NCBI GenBank assembly: GCA_030599405.1
Contig: JAUVOB010000145.1
Span: forward strand, 1-5,277
Direction: 5' to 3'
Source: Chloroflexota bacterium
GTDB taxonomy: Bacteria; Chloroflexota; Anaerolineae; Promineifilales; Promineifilaceae
DNA length: 5,277 nucleotides
This document shows, piece after piece, positions 1 through 5,277 of this stretch. The notes below the pieces were generated by a model, which made no database searches, was not told where the DNA came from, and saw only the letters and a list, made by a program, of their open reading frames with translations. Both the position numbers and the translations under genes were made by a program. Positions within the stretch are counted from its first letter, which is position 1. Each line of letters starts with the position of its first letter.

Positions 1-770
1 GAAACGGCCGATTCATCGCCACTGATCCCAATTGGGACGGAAATGGGATACGTTTCGGCATCAAAATGTCTGTCGATAGGCGATTGGCCGTCTACCTTCA
101 GGACCTTCAACTCGGGAACCAACTCGTCGAAGGGAATTAGGGTCCAAGAAGGTCGATTGGCCCATAGGGAATCCAGCAGCATTTCGTCCTCCACGATTTG
201 TACGGCGGGTGACGGCGATCCCCAGATCGAGGTGAACATAGCCGAAGTTGACTGATCCACGACCAGCGTTCCTACGGGCGAAGAGCCTGTACGCCAGCCC
301 ATCATTACGTCTTCCATGGTAGTGTGATCAGTTACGGTTGCAAATGGCGCGGCGACGGCAAACACCCACTCCGCCAGTGGTGCGCCATCACCAACCGTGA
401 TCACTGCGACGCGGAGGCTGTCATCCCCACTTGTTGTCCAGGCATACCTGTCACCGTGAGATAAAGCGATATCCATTGCTTTTGAAGCGATGGTCGATGG
501 AACCGAACTCCGGGCGCTGATGCCAAACTTTGGTTGGGAGGGTATCTCGGTTGGTGGTACTTTCGTAGGTATAGAAGTTGGCAGTACACGGCTGGGAGGA
601 AGAGTGATCATTTTCTCAGGCGATGGGACTAATGTCGCAACTTGTATTACTAGAAGCGGCTTAGTACTTACAATAGGCTCATCGTTGGCGCAGGCAACAA
701 GAATGCCAACCAGGAGAATCACCATTATCGGCAAACTATAGATGACCGTTTTTGTATTATGTAAAGTCAT
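1..770 (-). CDS. CapA-like lipoprotein, N-terminal part (gene continues beyond the left edge)
   Basis: Reading the minus strand from the ATG at 770-768 gives 256 codons with no stop down to position 1, so the gene is partial at its 3' end. Residues 1-27 form a lipoprotein signal: a hydrophobic stretch at about 14-26 followed by lipobox LVAC with Cys27, so the protein should be lipid-anchored on the outer face of the membrane. Residues 31-80 are a Pro/Thr/Ser-rich linker. From about 85 a folded domain begins; its later part (PSWTLIPFDELVPELKVLKV at 207-226, then DGQSP at 227-231) resembles, from memory, the region preceding the metallophosphatase-like domain of CapA/poly-gamma-glutamate-synthesis-type lipoproteins of Chloroflexota. 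That catalytic domain would lie outside the window, so the family call is inference. A TAA directly precedes the ATG, so no longer start is possible; no clear Shine-Dalgarno is seen. ATG codon 16 is an alternative start that would still leave a short signal. The gene is divergent from ppk1. Confidence 0.8.
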   Translation of the reverse strand, partial: MTLHNTKTVIYSLPIMVILLVGILVACANDEPIVSTKPLLVIQVATLVPSPEKMITLPPSRVLPTSIPTKVPPTEIPSQPKFGISARSSVPSTIASKAMDIALSHGDRYAWTTSGDDSLRVAVITVGDGAPLAEWVFAVAAPFATVTDHTTMEDVMMGWRTGSSPVGTLVVDQSTSAMFTSIWGSPSPAVQIVEDEMLLDSLWANRPSWTLIPFDELVPELKVLKVDGQSPIDRHFDAETYPISVPIGISGDESAV

Positions 771-847
771 TTAGCGGTAAATTTACGAACTACGGAAATA
801 ACGAGCAGGAGTCCTCGCTTAATTTAACAGCTGGACGGCGCATCGAG

Positions 848-868
848 ATCAGCTGCTGATTACATGTA
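848..868. promoter_or_regulatory. Two abutting palindromes, possible operator
   Basis: ATCAGC-T-GCTGAT (848-860) is a perfect inverted repeat with 6-bp arms around one central base. It is followed without a gap by the perfect 8-bp palindrome TACATGTA (861-868). They lie in the middle of the divergent region, about 80 bases from the lipoprotein start and 180 from the ppk1 start, where a dimeric regulator could act on either gene. The symmetry is seen directly; binding by any protein is inference. Confidence 0.25.
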
Positions 869-916
869 TGACGATCTGGAAAGATTGGACAAAATAACAT
901 AATGTTGATTAAATGT

Positions 917-922
917 ATTATA
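917..922 (-). promoter_or_regulatory. Candidate -10 element for the leftward lipoprotein gene
   Basis: The minus strand reads TATAAT here, an exact match to the bacterial -10 consensus, in the AT-rich part of the divergent region. No good -35 hexamer lies 16-18 bases upstream, so only half of a promoter is visible. If used, it would leave an untranslated leader of roughly 140 bases before the ATG at 770. Such a hexamer can occur by chance in AT-rich DNA. Confidence 0.2.
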
Positions 923-1005
923 AAGCTCTCTGAATTACCAGAACACCCTTTTATTGCCATCTAAACTAGGTAGCATCCAGAAGCTTGTAGAAACATGAAC
1001 ACCAA

Positions 1006-1033
1006 ATGCCGGTTTTGATGGAAGCACCGGCAT
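1006..1033 (+). promoter_or_regulatory. Hairpin in the ppk1 leader
   Basis: ATGCCGGT (1006-1013) and ACCGGCAT (1026-1033) are perfectly complementary 8-bp arms around a 12-base loop. The 3' arm ends 15 bases before the ppk1 ATG and 3 bases before the weak AGGA ribosome binding site at 1037-1040. There is no U-tract after it, so a terminator is unlikely. It could influence translation initiation or mRNA stability, or be a DNA operator with spaced half-sites. The structure is seen; the role is not known. Confidence 0.4.
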
Positions 1034-1044
1034 ATTAGGAATAT
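1032..1044 (+). promoter_or_regulatory. Shine-Dalgarno of ppk1 inside a small inverted repeat
   Basis: ATATT (1032-1036) and AATAT (1040-1044) are perfect 5-bp arms around AGG (1037-1039), the core of the ppk1 ribosome binding site AGGA (1037-1040), which stands 8 bases before the ATG at 1049. The all-A/U stem would be weak in RNA. It shares positions 1032-1033 with the larger upstream hairpin, so the two stems cannot both be fully paired. The ribosome binding site supports the start at 1049. Confidence 0.4.
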
Positions 1045-1048
1045 AAAG

Positions 1049-3169
1049 ATGAGTGAGACGAATCTAAGAGATCCCAAACTTTACATCAATCGCGAACTTA
1101 GCGCGTTAGCATTCAACCGCCGGGTGCTTAACGAGGCGTATGATGATCGCCACCCTCTTCTGGAACAGGTCAAATTCCTGGCGATTTTCAGCGGGAATAT
1201 GGATGAGTTCTTCATGGTACGCGTCTCGGGATTGAAACAACAAGTGCTTCTGGGCATCACCGATCGACCGGCGGATGGTCTCACACCTCGCGAACAGCTC
1301 GTTAGTATCCACGAAGCGGTAACTTCTATGCAGGCGCAGAAGATGGACTACTGGCGCGATCATGTTAAGGAAGCGCTTGTTGGAGCGGGTATTCATATCC
1401 TGGATTATGCTGAACTAAAGAGAAGGCAGAAGCAAAAGGTTAAGGGCTACTTCGAGCGGGAGATTTTCCCAGTCCTCACACCCCTGCTTTTCGATCCCGG
1501 GCATCCGTTTCCTCACATCTCAAATCTGAGTATCAACTTGGCCGTTGTAGTCAGAGATCCGGCCTCCGGTGACAGTCATTTTGCCCGGGTTAAGGTTGCC
1601 TCTACGCTGCCCAGGTTGATTCCCCTCAATCCTCTCGATCCAGAAGAATTGCTGCCGCCTTCGGTACAGAAGTTTGTCTGGATCGAGCAGGTAATCGCCG
1701 CTAATCTCGACCGTCTTTTTCCTGGCATGGAGATAGAAGAAGCCTATCCATTCCGGATAACCAGAAACACTGATATGGAGATCCAGGAAGATGAGGCTGA
1801 TGATTTGTTGCTCACTATCGAGGAAAGTCTGCGGCGGCGCCATTTCGGCTTTGTGGTACGTTTAGAGGTTGACCAGAGCATGCCGGAGGAGATTTTGGAG
1901 ATACTGATGTCAAATCTCCAGGTCGGGAGCTTTGACGTCTACAGGATCGACGGCCCTCTTGATTTGAATACACTTTGGCAACTGCACCAACTTGAACGGC
2001 CGCAGCTAAAAGATCCAGTATTCCAGCCGGTTCTTCCCCCACCCCTTCGGTCGGAGGATTCGATTTTTAAGATTCTCAAACGCCAGGATGTTCTCCTGCA
2101 CCACCCGTACGATAGCTTCCTTCCGGTCGTAGATTTTGTGAGGACAGCGGCTGATGACCCCAATGTCCTGGCCATTAAGCAGACTCTGTATCGCGTTGGT
2201 CCAAATCCACCCATTGTTCAGGCGCTGATGCGTGCCCGCGAGAACGGGAAACAGGTCTCTGCGCTCGTTGAGCTAAAAGCGCGTTTTGATGAAGAGAGTA
2301 ACATTGGCTGGGCCAGGGCCTTGGAGCGGGCTGGCGTTCACGTGGTCTATGGTCTGATCGGCTTAAAGACCCATTGCAAGGTCTGCCTTGTGGTACGTCG
2401 CGAGCGAGACGGCATTCACCGCTATGTCCATCTCTCTACCGGCAATTACAATACCATCACGGCCAGGATGTATACAGACATAGGACTGATGACTTGCGAT
2501 GATGAAATCGGAGCCGACGCCTCGGAGTTGTTCAACTACCTGACAGGTTTCTCGAAGCAGGATAACTACCGAAAGTTCCTGGTAGCGCCGGTCAACTTCA
2601 GGAAGCATATGCTGGAGTTTATCGAGCGAGAGATCGCGCATGGAGATAAGGGGCGGATCATCATCAAGCTAAACTCGCTAGTGGATGCCAAGATAATAGC
2701 TGCACTATACCGGGCTTCACAAGCGGGAGTGCAGATCGACCTTAATGTACGCGGAATTTGCTGTCTGAGACCGGGAATCGAAGGAATCAGCGACAACATT
2801 CGCGTGTTGAGCATTGTCGGCCGTTTCCTGGAACATAGCCGAATCTACTACTTCCATAACCTTGGAAAAGCCGACCTCTATGTCGGCAGCGGCGACCTCA
2901 TGCCCCGCAACATCGACCGGCGAGTGGAGGTGTTATTCCCAATAGAAGATCCTATATTGCGGACGGAGATTTTGGAAAACATCCTCGAGGTATACTTAAA
3001 GGACACCGAAAAGGGGCATATCCTCGACGCTGATGGGACCTATAAACCTGTGAAAGAGGGGATGGAAAATCAGGGTGACTTGTTCGGTAGCCAGGAGTGG
3101 TTGCTTAACGGCCGTATCACTCTTCAGCGCGCGGTGGAGGAGCCGGTTGCCTTGAGCGACAACGTATAA
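1049..3169 (+). CDS. ppk1: Polyphosphate kinase 1
   Basis: This complete 706-residue protein makes long-chain inorganic polyphosphate from ATP, reversibly, through a phosphohistidine intermediate; bacterial PPK1 is cytoplasmic or associated with the inner face of the membrane. Length is usual for the family. The N-terminal domain opens with YINRELSALAFNRR (12-25) and SGNMDEFFMVRVSG (48-61), whose Asn50 corresponds to the nucleotide-contacting Asn of E. coli PPK1. The two C-terminal phospholipase-D-like domains carry IKQTLYRVG (Arg382), ARFDEESN (Arg412), GLKTHCK with His442 (the residue matching autophosphorylated His435 of E. coli) and FLEHSR with His596 (matching His592), then NIDRRVEV. The C-terminus has a SQEWLL segment common in relatives. 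ATG 1049 is chosen because it fits the family N-terminus and has AGGA 8 bases upstream. It stands alone: no ppx gene is adjacent, and a 567-base gap follows. No damage is seen. Function is confident by homology. Confidence 0.97.
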   Translation: MSETNLRDPKLYINRELSALAFNRRVLNEAYDDRHPLLEQVKFLAIFSGNMDEFFMVRVSGLKQQVLLGITDRPADGLTPREQLVSIHEAVTSMQAQKMDYWRDHVKEALVGAGIHILDYAELKRRQKQKVKGYFEREIFPVLTPLLFDPGHPFPHISNLSINLAVVVRDPASGDSHFARVKVASTLPRLIPLNPLDPEELLPPSVQKFVWIEQVIAANLDRLFPGMEIEEAYPFRITRNTDMEIQEDEADDLLLTIEESLRRRHFGFVVRLEVDQSMPEEILEILMSNLQVGSFDVYRIDGPLDLNTLWQLHQLERPQLKDPVFQPVLPPPLRSEDSIFKILKRQDVLLHHPYDSFLPVVDFVRTAADDPNVLAIKQTLYRVGPNPPIVQALMRARENGKQVSALVELKARFDEESNIGWARALERAGVHVVYGLIGLKTHCKVCLVVRRERDGIHRYVHLSTGNYNTITARMYTDIGLMTCDDEIGADASELFNYLTGFSKQDNYRKFLVAPVNFRKHMLEFIEREIAHGDKGRIIIKLNSLVDAKIIAALYRASQAGVQIDLNVRGICCLRPGIEGISDNIRVLSIVGRFLEHSRIYYFHNLGKADLYVGSGDLMPRNIDRRVEVLFPIEDPILRTEILENILEVYLKDTEKGHILDADGTYKPVKEGMENQGDLFGSQEWLLNGRITLQRAVEEPVALSDNV

Positions 3170-3180
3170 TCCCCAACACG

Positions 3181-3196
3181 CGTCGGTGTATCGACG
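3181..3196 (+). terminator. Weak hairpin after ppk1, possible terminator
   Basis: CGTCG (3181-3185) pairs with CGACG (3192-3196), with one more G-U pair possible inside. It begins 12 bases after the ppk1 stop codon, where a terminator would be expected. The stem is short and no T-run follows, so it does not meet the usual intrinsic terminator pattern; it may be chance. Confidence 0.15.
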
Positions 3197-3716
3197 GCAA
3201 TGCAGACACCTTATGTAAACATATATGGCCGATGCCGCGCAGTTTAGTAGTCAATTCTTGCGATAGAGGAGCCCGTAAACTTAATTCCGCTTCAGGACAT
3301 GCTGATTATGTCAACTGGTAGTTGCTTGGCCTGGCGAGGCGCAAATTTCCGCACACAATCGCACAAAGATGCCACACTTTCGCAAACACTTTGTGGTATT
3401 GTATGTTCAGCTTCTTTAATTGTTTCGAGTCTGATCCTAAGGTTTCGGTCCTTTTTAGATAGATCGCGAGTGAACTTTGGAGCAGGTAGTTGATATGGAG
3501 AAGTCAGTGTGTCGTCGTGTACAGCTCTGTCTGAAATGGGTAGCCACTCCTTAATACCTTTGTCATTCGTCTGCCAACTAACTGGATTGTTTTTTTGCAC
3601 AGTCGAGATTGAATAGAGGCCTCCGGTAAACTCGGGGGTCGACGCAACTAATGCCGATAGAACTCATCGCTGGAGCCCTTGGCACAGGTTATTGACTCAG
3701 CATCCATTTCCACTTT

Positions 3717-3728
3717 GGGGAAGGAGGA
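3717..3728 (+). promoter_or_regulatory. Strong ribosome binding site that fixes the start of the repeat protein
   Basis: GGGGAAGGAGGA contains GGAGG at 3723-3727, a near-ideal Shine-Dalgarno, with 9 bases to the ATG at 3737. This favours 3737 over the in-frame TTG at 3692, which has no such site and would put 15 mostly polar residues before the signal peptide. The ATG at 3729 is in another frame and stops after three codons. Confidence 0.8.
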
Positions 3729-3736
3729 ATGAAGAG

Positions 3737-5017
3737 ATGACTAGCCACAAATACATGCCAATAATAATCTTGCTTGTTTTGATCTTACTGGCTATGGGCT
3801 CGAGTATGACCAGCGCCCAATTCGATCCCCAGGATCAGCAGCTCATCTACTTACCGATAATCGATTTAAAGGGCGGCTGGACCGAAGCATGTATCGACTG
3901 TCCGCACCGTTTCTGGGACCGGTCCATCAACGGTGCCCAGATCGATTCGACCGACAAGATTCACGTGGCCTACGGAGGTGAGCAGCTATATTACGGTCAT
4001 CAAGACGATGGCGGGCAATGGGTGATCGAGGTGGTGGACGAGGAACTCTATACCGGGGCAGGCGCGACGCTGGCGTTGGATTCGGCCGATCGACCGCACA
4101 TCATCTACCGTGACGATTTCAACAATAACTGGAAGTATGCTTTCCAAGACGAGAGCGGCTGGCATATCGAAGGTCTATCGCAGTTATTGTACTCGGACTC
4201 CGAACCCATCCTTATCATCGACAGCGCAGAAAACGTCCACCTGGCTTATATTCGAGACTTTAGCGACGCATTGCACTACAGCTATCGTGATGGCGGCTCC
4301 TGGCTCAGCACCGTCGTCGATACGAACGCCAGTGACATCTCTATGGCGCTGGACAGCCTAAACCATCCGCACATAAGTTACCACGATAATGGGAACAATC
4401 GTCCCAGATATGCTACCTTCGATGGTAAAGATTGGACTACTTTGGTGATAGGAGAATGTGAAGATCATGGGACCGGGACCTCGATTGCCCTGGACGCCGG
4501 CGACAGTCCCCATATTACTTTCATAGGGGCGAATGGTGTATTGAAGTATGCATACCAGGATGCAGGTGAGTGGCAAGTTGAAACGGTGACTGCAGAGGTT
4601 TATGGGTACCTCGCCAGCGAGTCATCACTGAAGCTGGATCAGTCAGGTGCTCCACACATTGCATATGCAGACATGAGTTATTCATGTGTACGAGTCACTT
4701 GTTACGGCGCGCTTCTGTACGCCAATAGGGCTGCCCCAGGTGAATGGAGCCATGGTTACTTCGATTGGCTCGGTTACAACGCACCAGACCCGCATGGTAC
4801 GTTGTTGCTCGACGCCTCAGACAGCCCGCATGCAATTTACAATGCCGTCAGTAAGCTCCGCGAAGCCACCTTGGATACGAATGACGGGGCGACTATCGAC
4901 GTATCGACTAGTATTTCGCCCCGTTCTGACATGCTCGTCGACACCGACGATAGGCTTCACGCGAGTTATCTGAAAGGCGGAGAACCAACATATGCCAGAA
5001 GAGACGATCACGAATAG
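3737..5017 (+). CDS. Secreted beta-propeller-like repeat protein, cut short by an in-frame TAG
   Basis: The 426-residue product starts with a signal peptide: a charged tip, a hydrophobic core at about 8-20, and a likely cleavage site after TSA (Ala27). YLPII at 38-42 follows, a segment type I associate with exported Chloroflexota proteins. From about residue 63 to the end lie eight tandem repeats of roughly 40-57 residues starting near 63, 110, 157, 201, 248, 296, 355 and 398. Each has the plan 'xLALDSxxxPHIxY', then about 10-15 variable residues, 'YAxxDxxxW', then 'xxExV'. Such Asp-rich, Trp-bearing repeats are typical of beta-propeller or BNR/sialidase-like folds. No catalytic residues can be named, so the role (binding to sugars, proteins or surfaces) is unknown. 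The reading ends in the middle of repeat 8 at TAG 5015-5017, and the same frame continues the repeats beyond it, so this is very probably a truncated version of a longer gene. ATG 3737 is chosen by the strong ribosome binding site. Confidence 0.8.
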   Translation: MTSHKYMPIIILLVLILLAMGSSMTSAQFDPQDQQLIYLPIIDLKGGWTEACIDCPHRFWDRSINGAQIDSTDKIHVAYGGEQLYYGHQDDGGQWVIEVVDEELYTGAGATLALDSADRPHIIYRDDFNNNWKYAFQDESGWHIEGLSQLLYSDSEPILIIDSAENVHLAYIRDFSDALHYSYRDGGSWLSTVVDTNASDISMALDSLNHPHISYHDNGNNRPRYATFDGKDWTTLVIGECEDHGTGTSIALDAGDSPHITFIGANGVLKYAYQDAGEWQVETVTAEVYGYLASESSLKLDQSGAPHIAYADMSYSCVRVTCYGALLYANRAAPGEWSHGYFDWLGYNAPDPHGTLLLDASDSPHAIYNAVSKLREATLDTNDGATIDVSTSISPRSDMLVDTDDRLHASYLKGGEPTYARRDDHE

Positions 5018-5277
5018 ATAATTCGATTTACAACTGGTCTGACATCATGGAGTTTTAGAGAAAATACTAGGCTCGTTCTCGGGTCTAAAGATGAAGTTTA
5101 TTTGGGTTACCGGGAAAGGGAAAGGACATACTGGCTCGCCGCCATCACAGAAGATGGGTGGAGCAAGACGCCCATTCCGGGCATGGAGTTCGTTCGTGAC
5201 TTTGATATCGCAGTAGACTCAGGTTGCGGCCTTCGTGCCCGCCCTGGATTCCTCAGGCTTTCCTCTTATCGCCTATA
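3923..5277 (+). repeat. Tandem array of about ten degenerate ~45-residue coding repeats
   Basis: Repeat units begin near 3923, 4064, 4205, 4337, 4478, 4622, 4799, 4928, 5066 and 5201. They are recognisable at the protein level by an 'LDS/VDS' strand, 'PHI.Y' or a variant, and a Trp at the end of a 'D..xW' turn; the DNA has diverged too far for simple direct repeats. Unit 6 is longest, with a Cys-containing insertion (SYSCVRVTCYG), and unit 7 lacks the Trp. The array crosses the TAG at 5015-5017. Confidence 0.75.
5018..5277 (+). pseudogene. Continuation of the repeat protein after the premature TAG (open at right edge)
   Basis: Directly after the TAG, in the same frame, 86 codons run open to the window end. 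They finish repeat 8 and give a ninth repeat from about 5066 (TRLVLGSKDEVYLGY, later EDGW) and the opening of a tenth at about 5201 (FDIAVDS). No start codon with a ribosome binding site lies at its beginning, so it is unlikely to be a separate gene. Near the end the repeat signal seems to move to the +1 frame: ALDSSGFPLIAY is read at 5241-5276, suggesting an indel or small rearrangement between 5222 and 5243. I read this as the disabled 3' part of the gene that starts at 3737; a sequencing error or stop read-through are alternatives. Confidence 0.65.

Larger units (their letters stand above)
771..1048. promoter_or_regulatory. Divergent intergenic region between the lipoprotein gene and ppk1
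   Basis: These 278 bases separate two divergently transcribed genes and must hold both promoters unless these lie further upstream. The stretch is AT-rich, especially around 890-925. I see no strong paired -35/-10 promoter in either direction and no convincing Pho-box repeat. Inverted repeats at 848-868, 1006-1033 and 1032-1044 are listed separately. No small ORF in this gap has a supporting ribosome binding site. Confidence 0.6.
3170..3736. other. Long intergenic region without a convincing gene
   Basis: These 567 bases lie between ppk1 and the start of the repeat protein. Both strands hold short open frames (for instance minus-strand 3292-3600 from a GTG, and plus-strand 3299-3493). None has a ribosome binding site, recognisable motif or the codon pattern of ppk1, so I call none. 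The minus-strand frame stays open upstream of its GTG to about 3654, so an eroded gene is not excluded. A 7-bp inverted repeat (CACAAAG at 3362-3368, CTTTGTG at 3389-3395) with a 20-base loop is present. The promoter for the downstream gene should be here, but I cannot point to a good -35/-10 pair. Confidence 0.55.

Noticed and set aside
43..255. Plus-strand open frame at the left end
   Set aside because: It is antisense to the long open lipoprotein gene on the minus strand, has no ribosome binding site, and its translation is low-complexity Ser/Thr-rich without family character.
490..741. Plus-strand 83-codon open frame
   Set aside because: It overlaps in antisense the lipobox and Pro/Thr linker of the minus-strand gene, which explains its long openness; no start signal is seen.
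824..829. TTAACA as a PhoP-type Pho-box half-site controlling ppk1
   Set aside because: No second copy with the regular 11-base-period spacing is found nearby, so a Pho box is not supported.
3299..3493. Plus-strand 64-codon open frame in the same gap
   Set aside because: It has no ribosome binding site and lies antisense to another weak frame; the product has no recognisable feature beyond a short hydrophobic patch.
3292..3600. Minus-strand 102-codon open frame in the gap after ppk1
   Set aside because: It starts at GTG with no Shine-Dalgarno, shows no motif, and its third-position base use is unlike ppk1. Kept only as a possible eroded gene, not called.
3620..3638. CCTCCG...CGGGGG hairpin as a terminator
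   Set aside because: The stem needs a wobble pair, no T-run follows, and it is about 450 bases after ppk1.
3692..3736. TTG at 3692 as the start of the repeat protein
   Set aside because: The ATG at 3737 has GGAGG 9 bases upstream and begins directly before the signal peptide; the extra 15 residues would be encoded by the ribosome binding site itself.
5091..5213. ATG at 5091 as the start of a separate small gene
   Set aside because: It is in a different frame from the repeats, closes at a TAG inside the window, and lacks a clear ribosome binding site.

Overview
The window is bacterial, of moderate GC content. Three lines of evidence suggest a member of the Chloroflexota (for example Anaerolineae): a lipoprotein with a Pro/Thr-rich linker after its lipobox and sequence resembling the N-terminal part of CapA-like proteins of that phylum, a secreted repeat protein carrying a YLPII segment just after its signal peptide, and a polyphosphate kinase with a generic bacterial core. 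This taxonomic reading is inference from remembered family traits, not a search result.

Layout. (1) Positions 1-770, minus strand: the 5' part of a lipoprotein gene that runs off the left edge. It is open for 256 codons, and its downstream part resembles the leader region of CapA-type (poly-gamma-glutamate/capsule) lipoproteins. (2) Positions 771-1048: a divergent intergenic region serving the lipoprotein gene and ppk1, with two abutting palindromes (848-868), a perfect 8-bp hairpin (1006-1033) and a small inverted repeat whose loop holds the ppk1 Shine-Dalgarno core. (3) Positions 1049-3169, plus strand: a complete, apparently intact polyphosphate kinase 1 gene with both catalytic histidines. 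(4) Positions 3170-3736: about 570 bases with no convincing gene. (5) Positions 3737-5277, plus strand: a secreted protein built of about ten tandem repeats of roughly 45 residues, of the beta-propeller-like 'ALDS..PHI.Y...Y...D..W' kind. Its reading frame is cut by a single TAG at 5015-5017, but the same frame stays open for another 86 codons to the window edge and continues the repeat pattern.

The most notable observation is that the TAG lies where this repeat family has its conserved tryptophan. One TGG-to-TAG change would therefore explain the premature end, and the gene is best read as a nonsense-interrupted (or misread, or read-through) longer gene. A possible further frame change lies near 5222-5243. 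The three genes do not form an evident operon or joint pathway: ppk1 makes polyphosphate in the cytoplasm, while the two flanking genes encode exported proteins. I see no mobile element, CRISPR array, tRNA or rRNA, and no convincing new multi-gene system.
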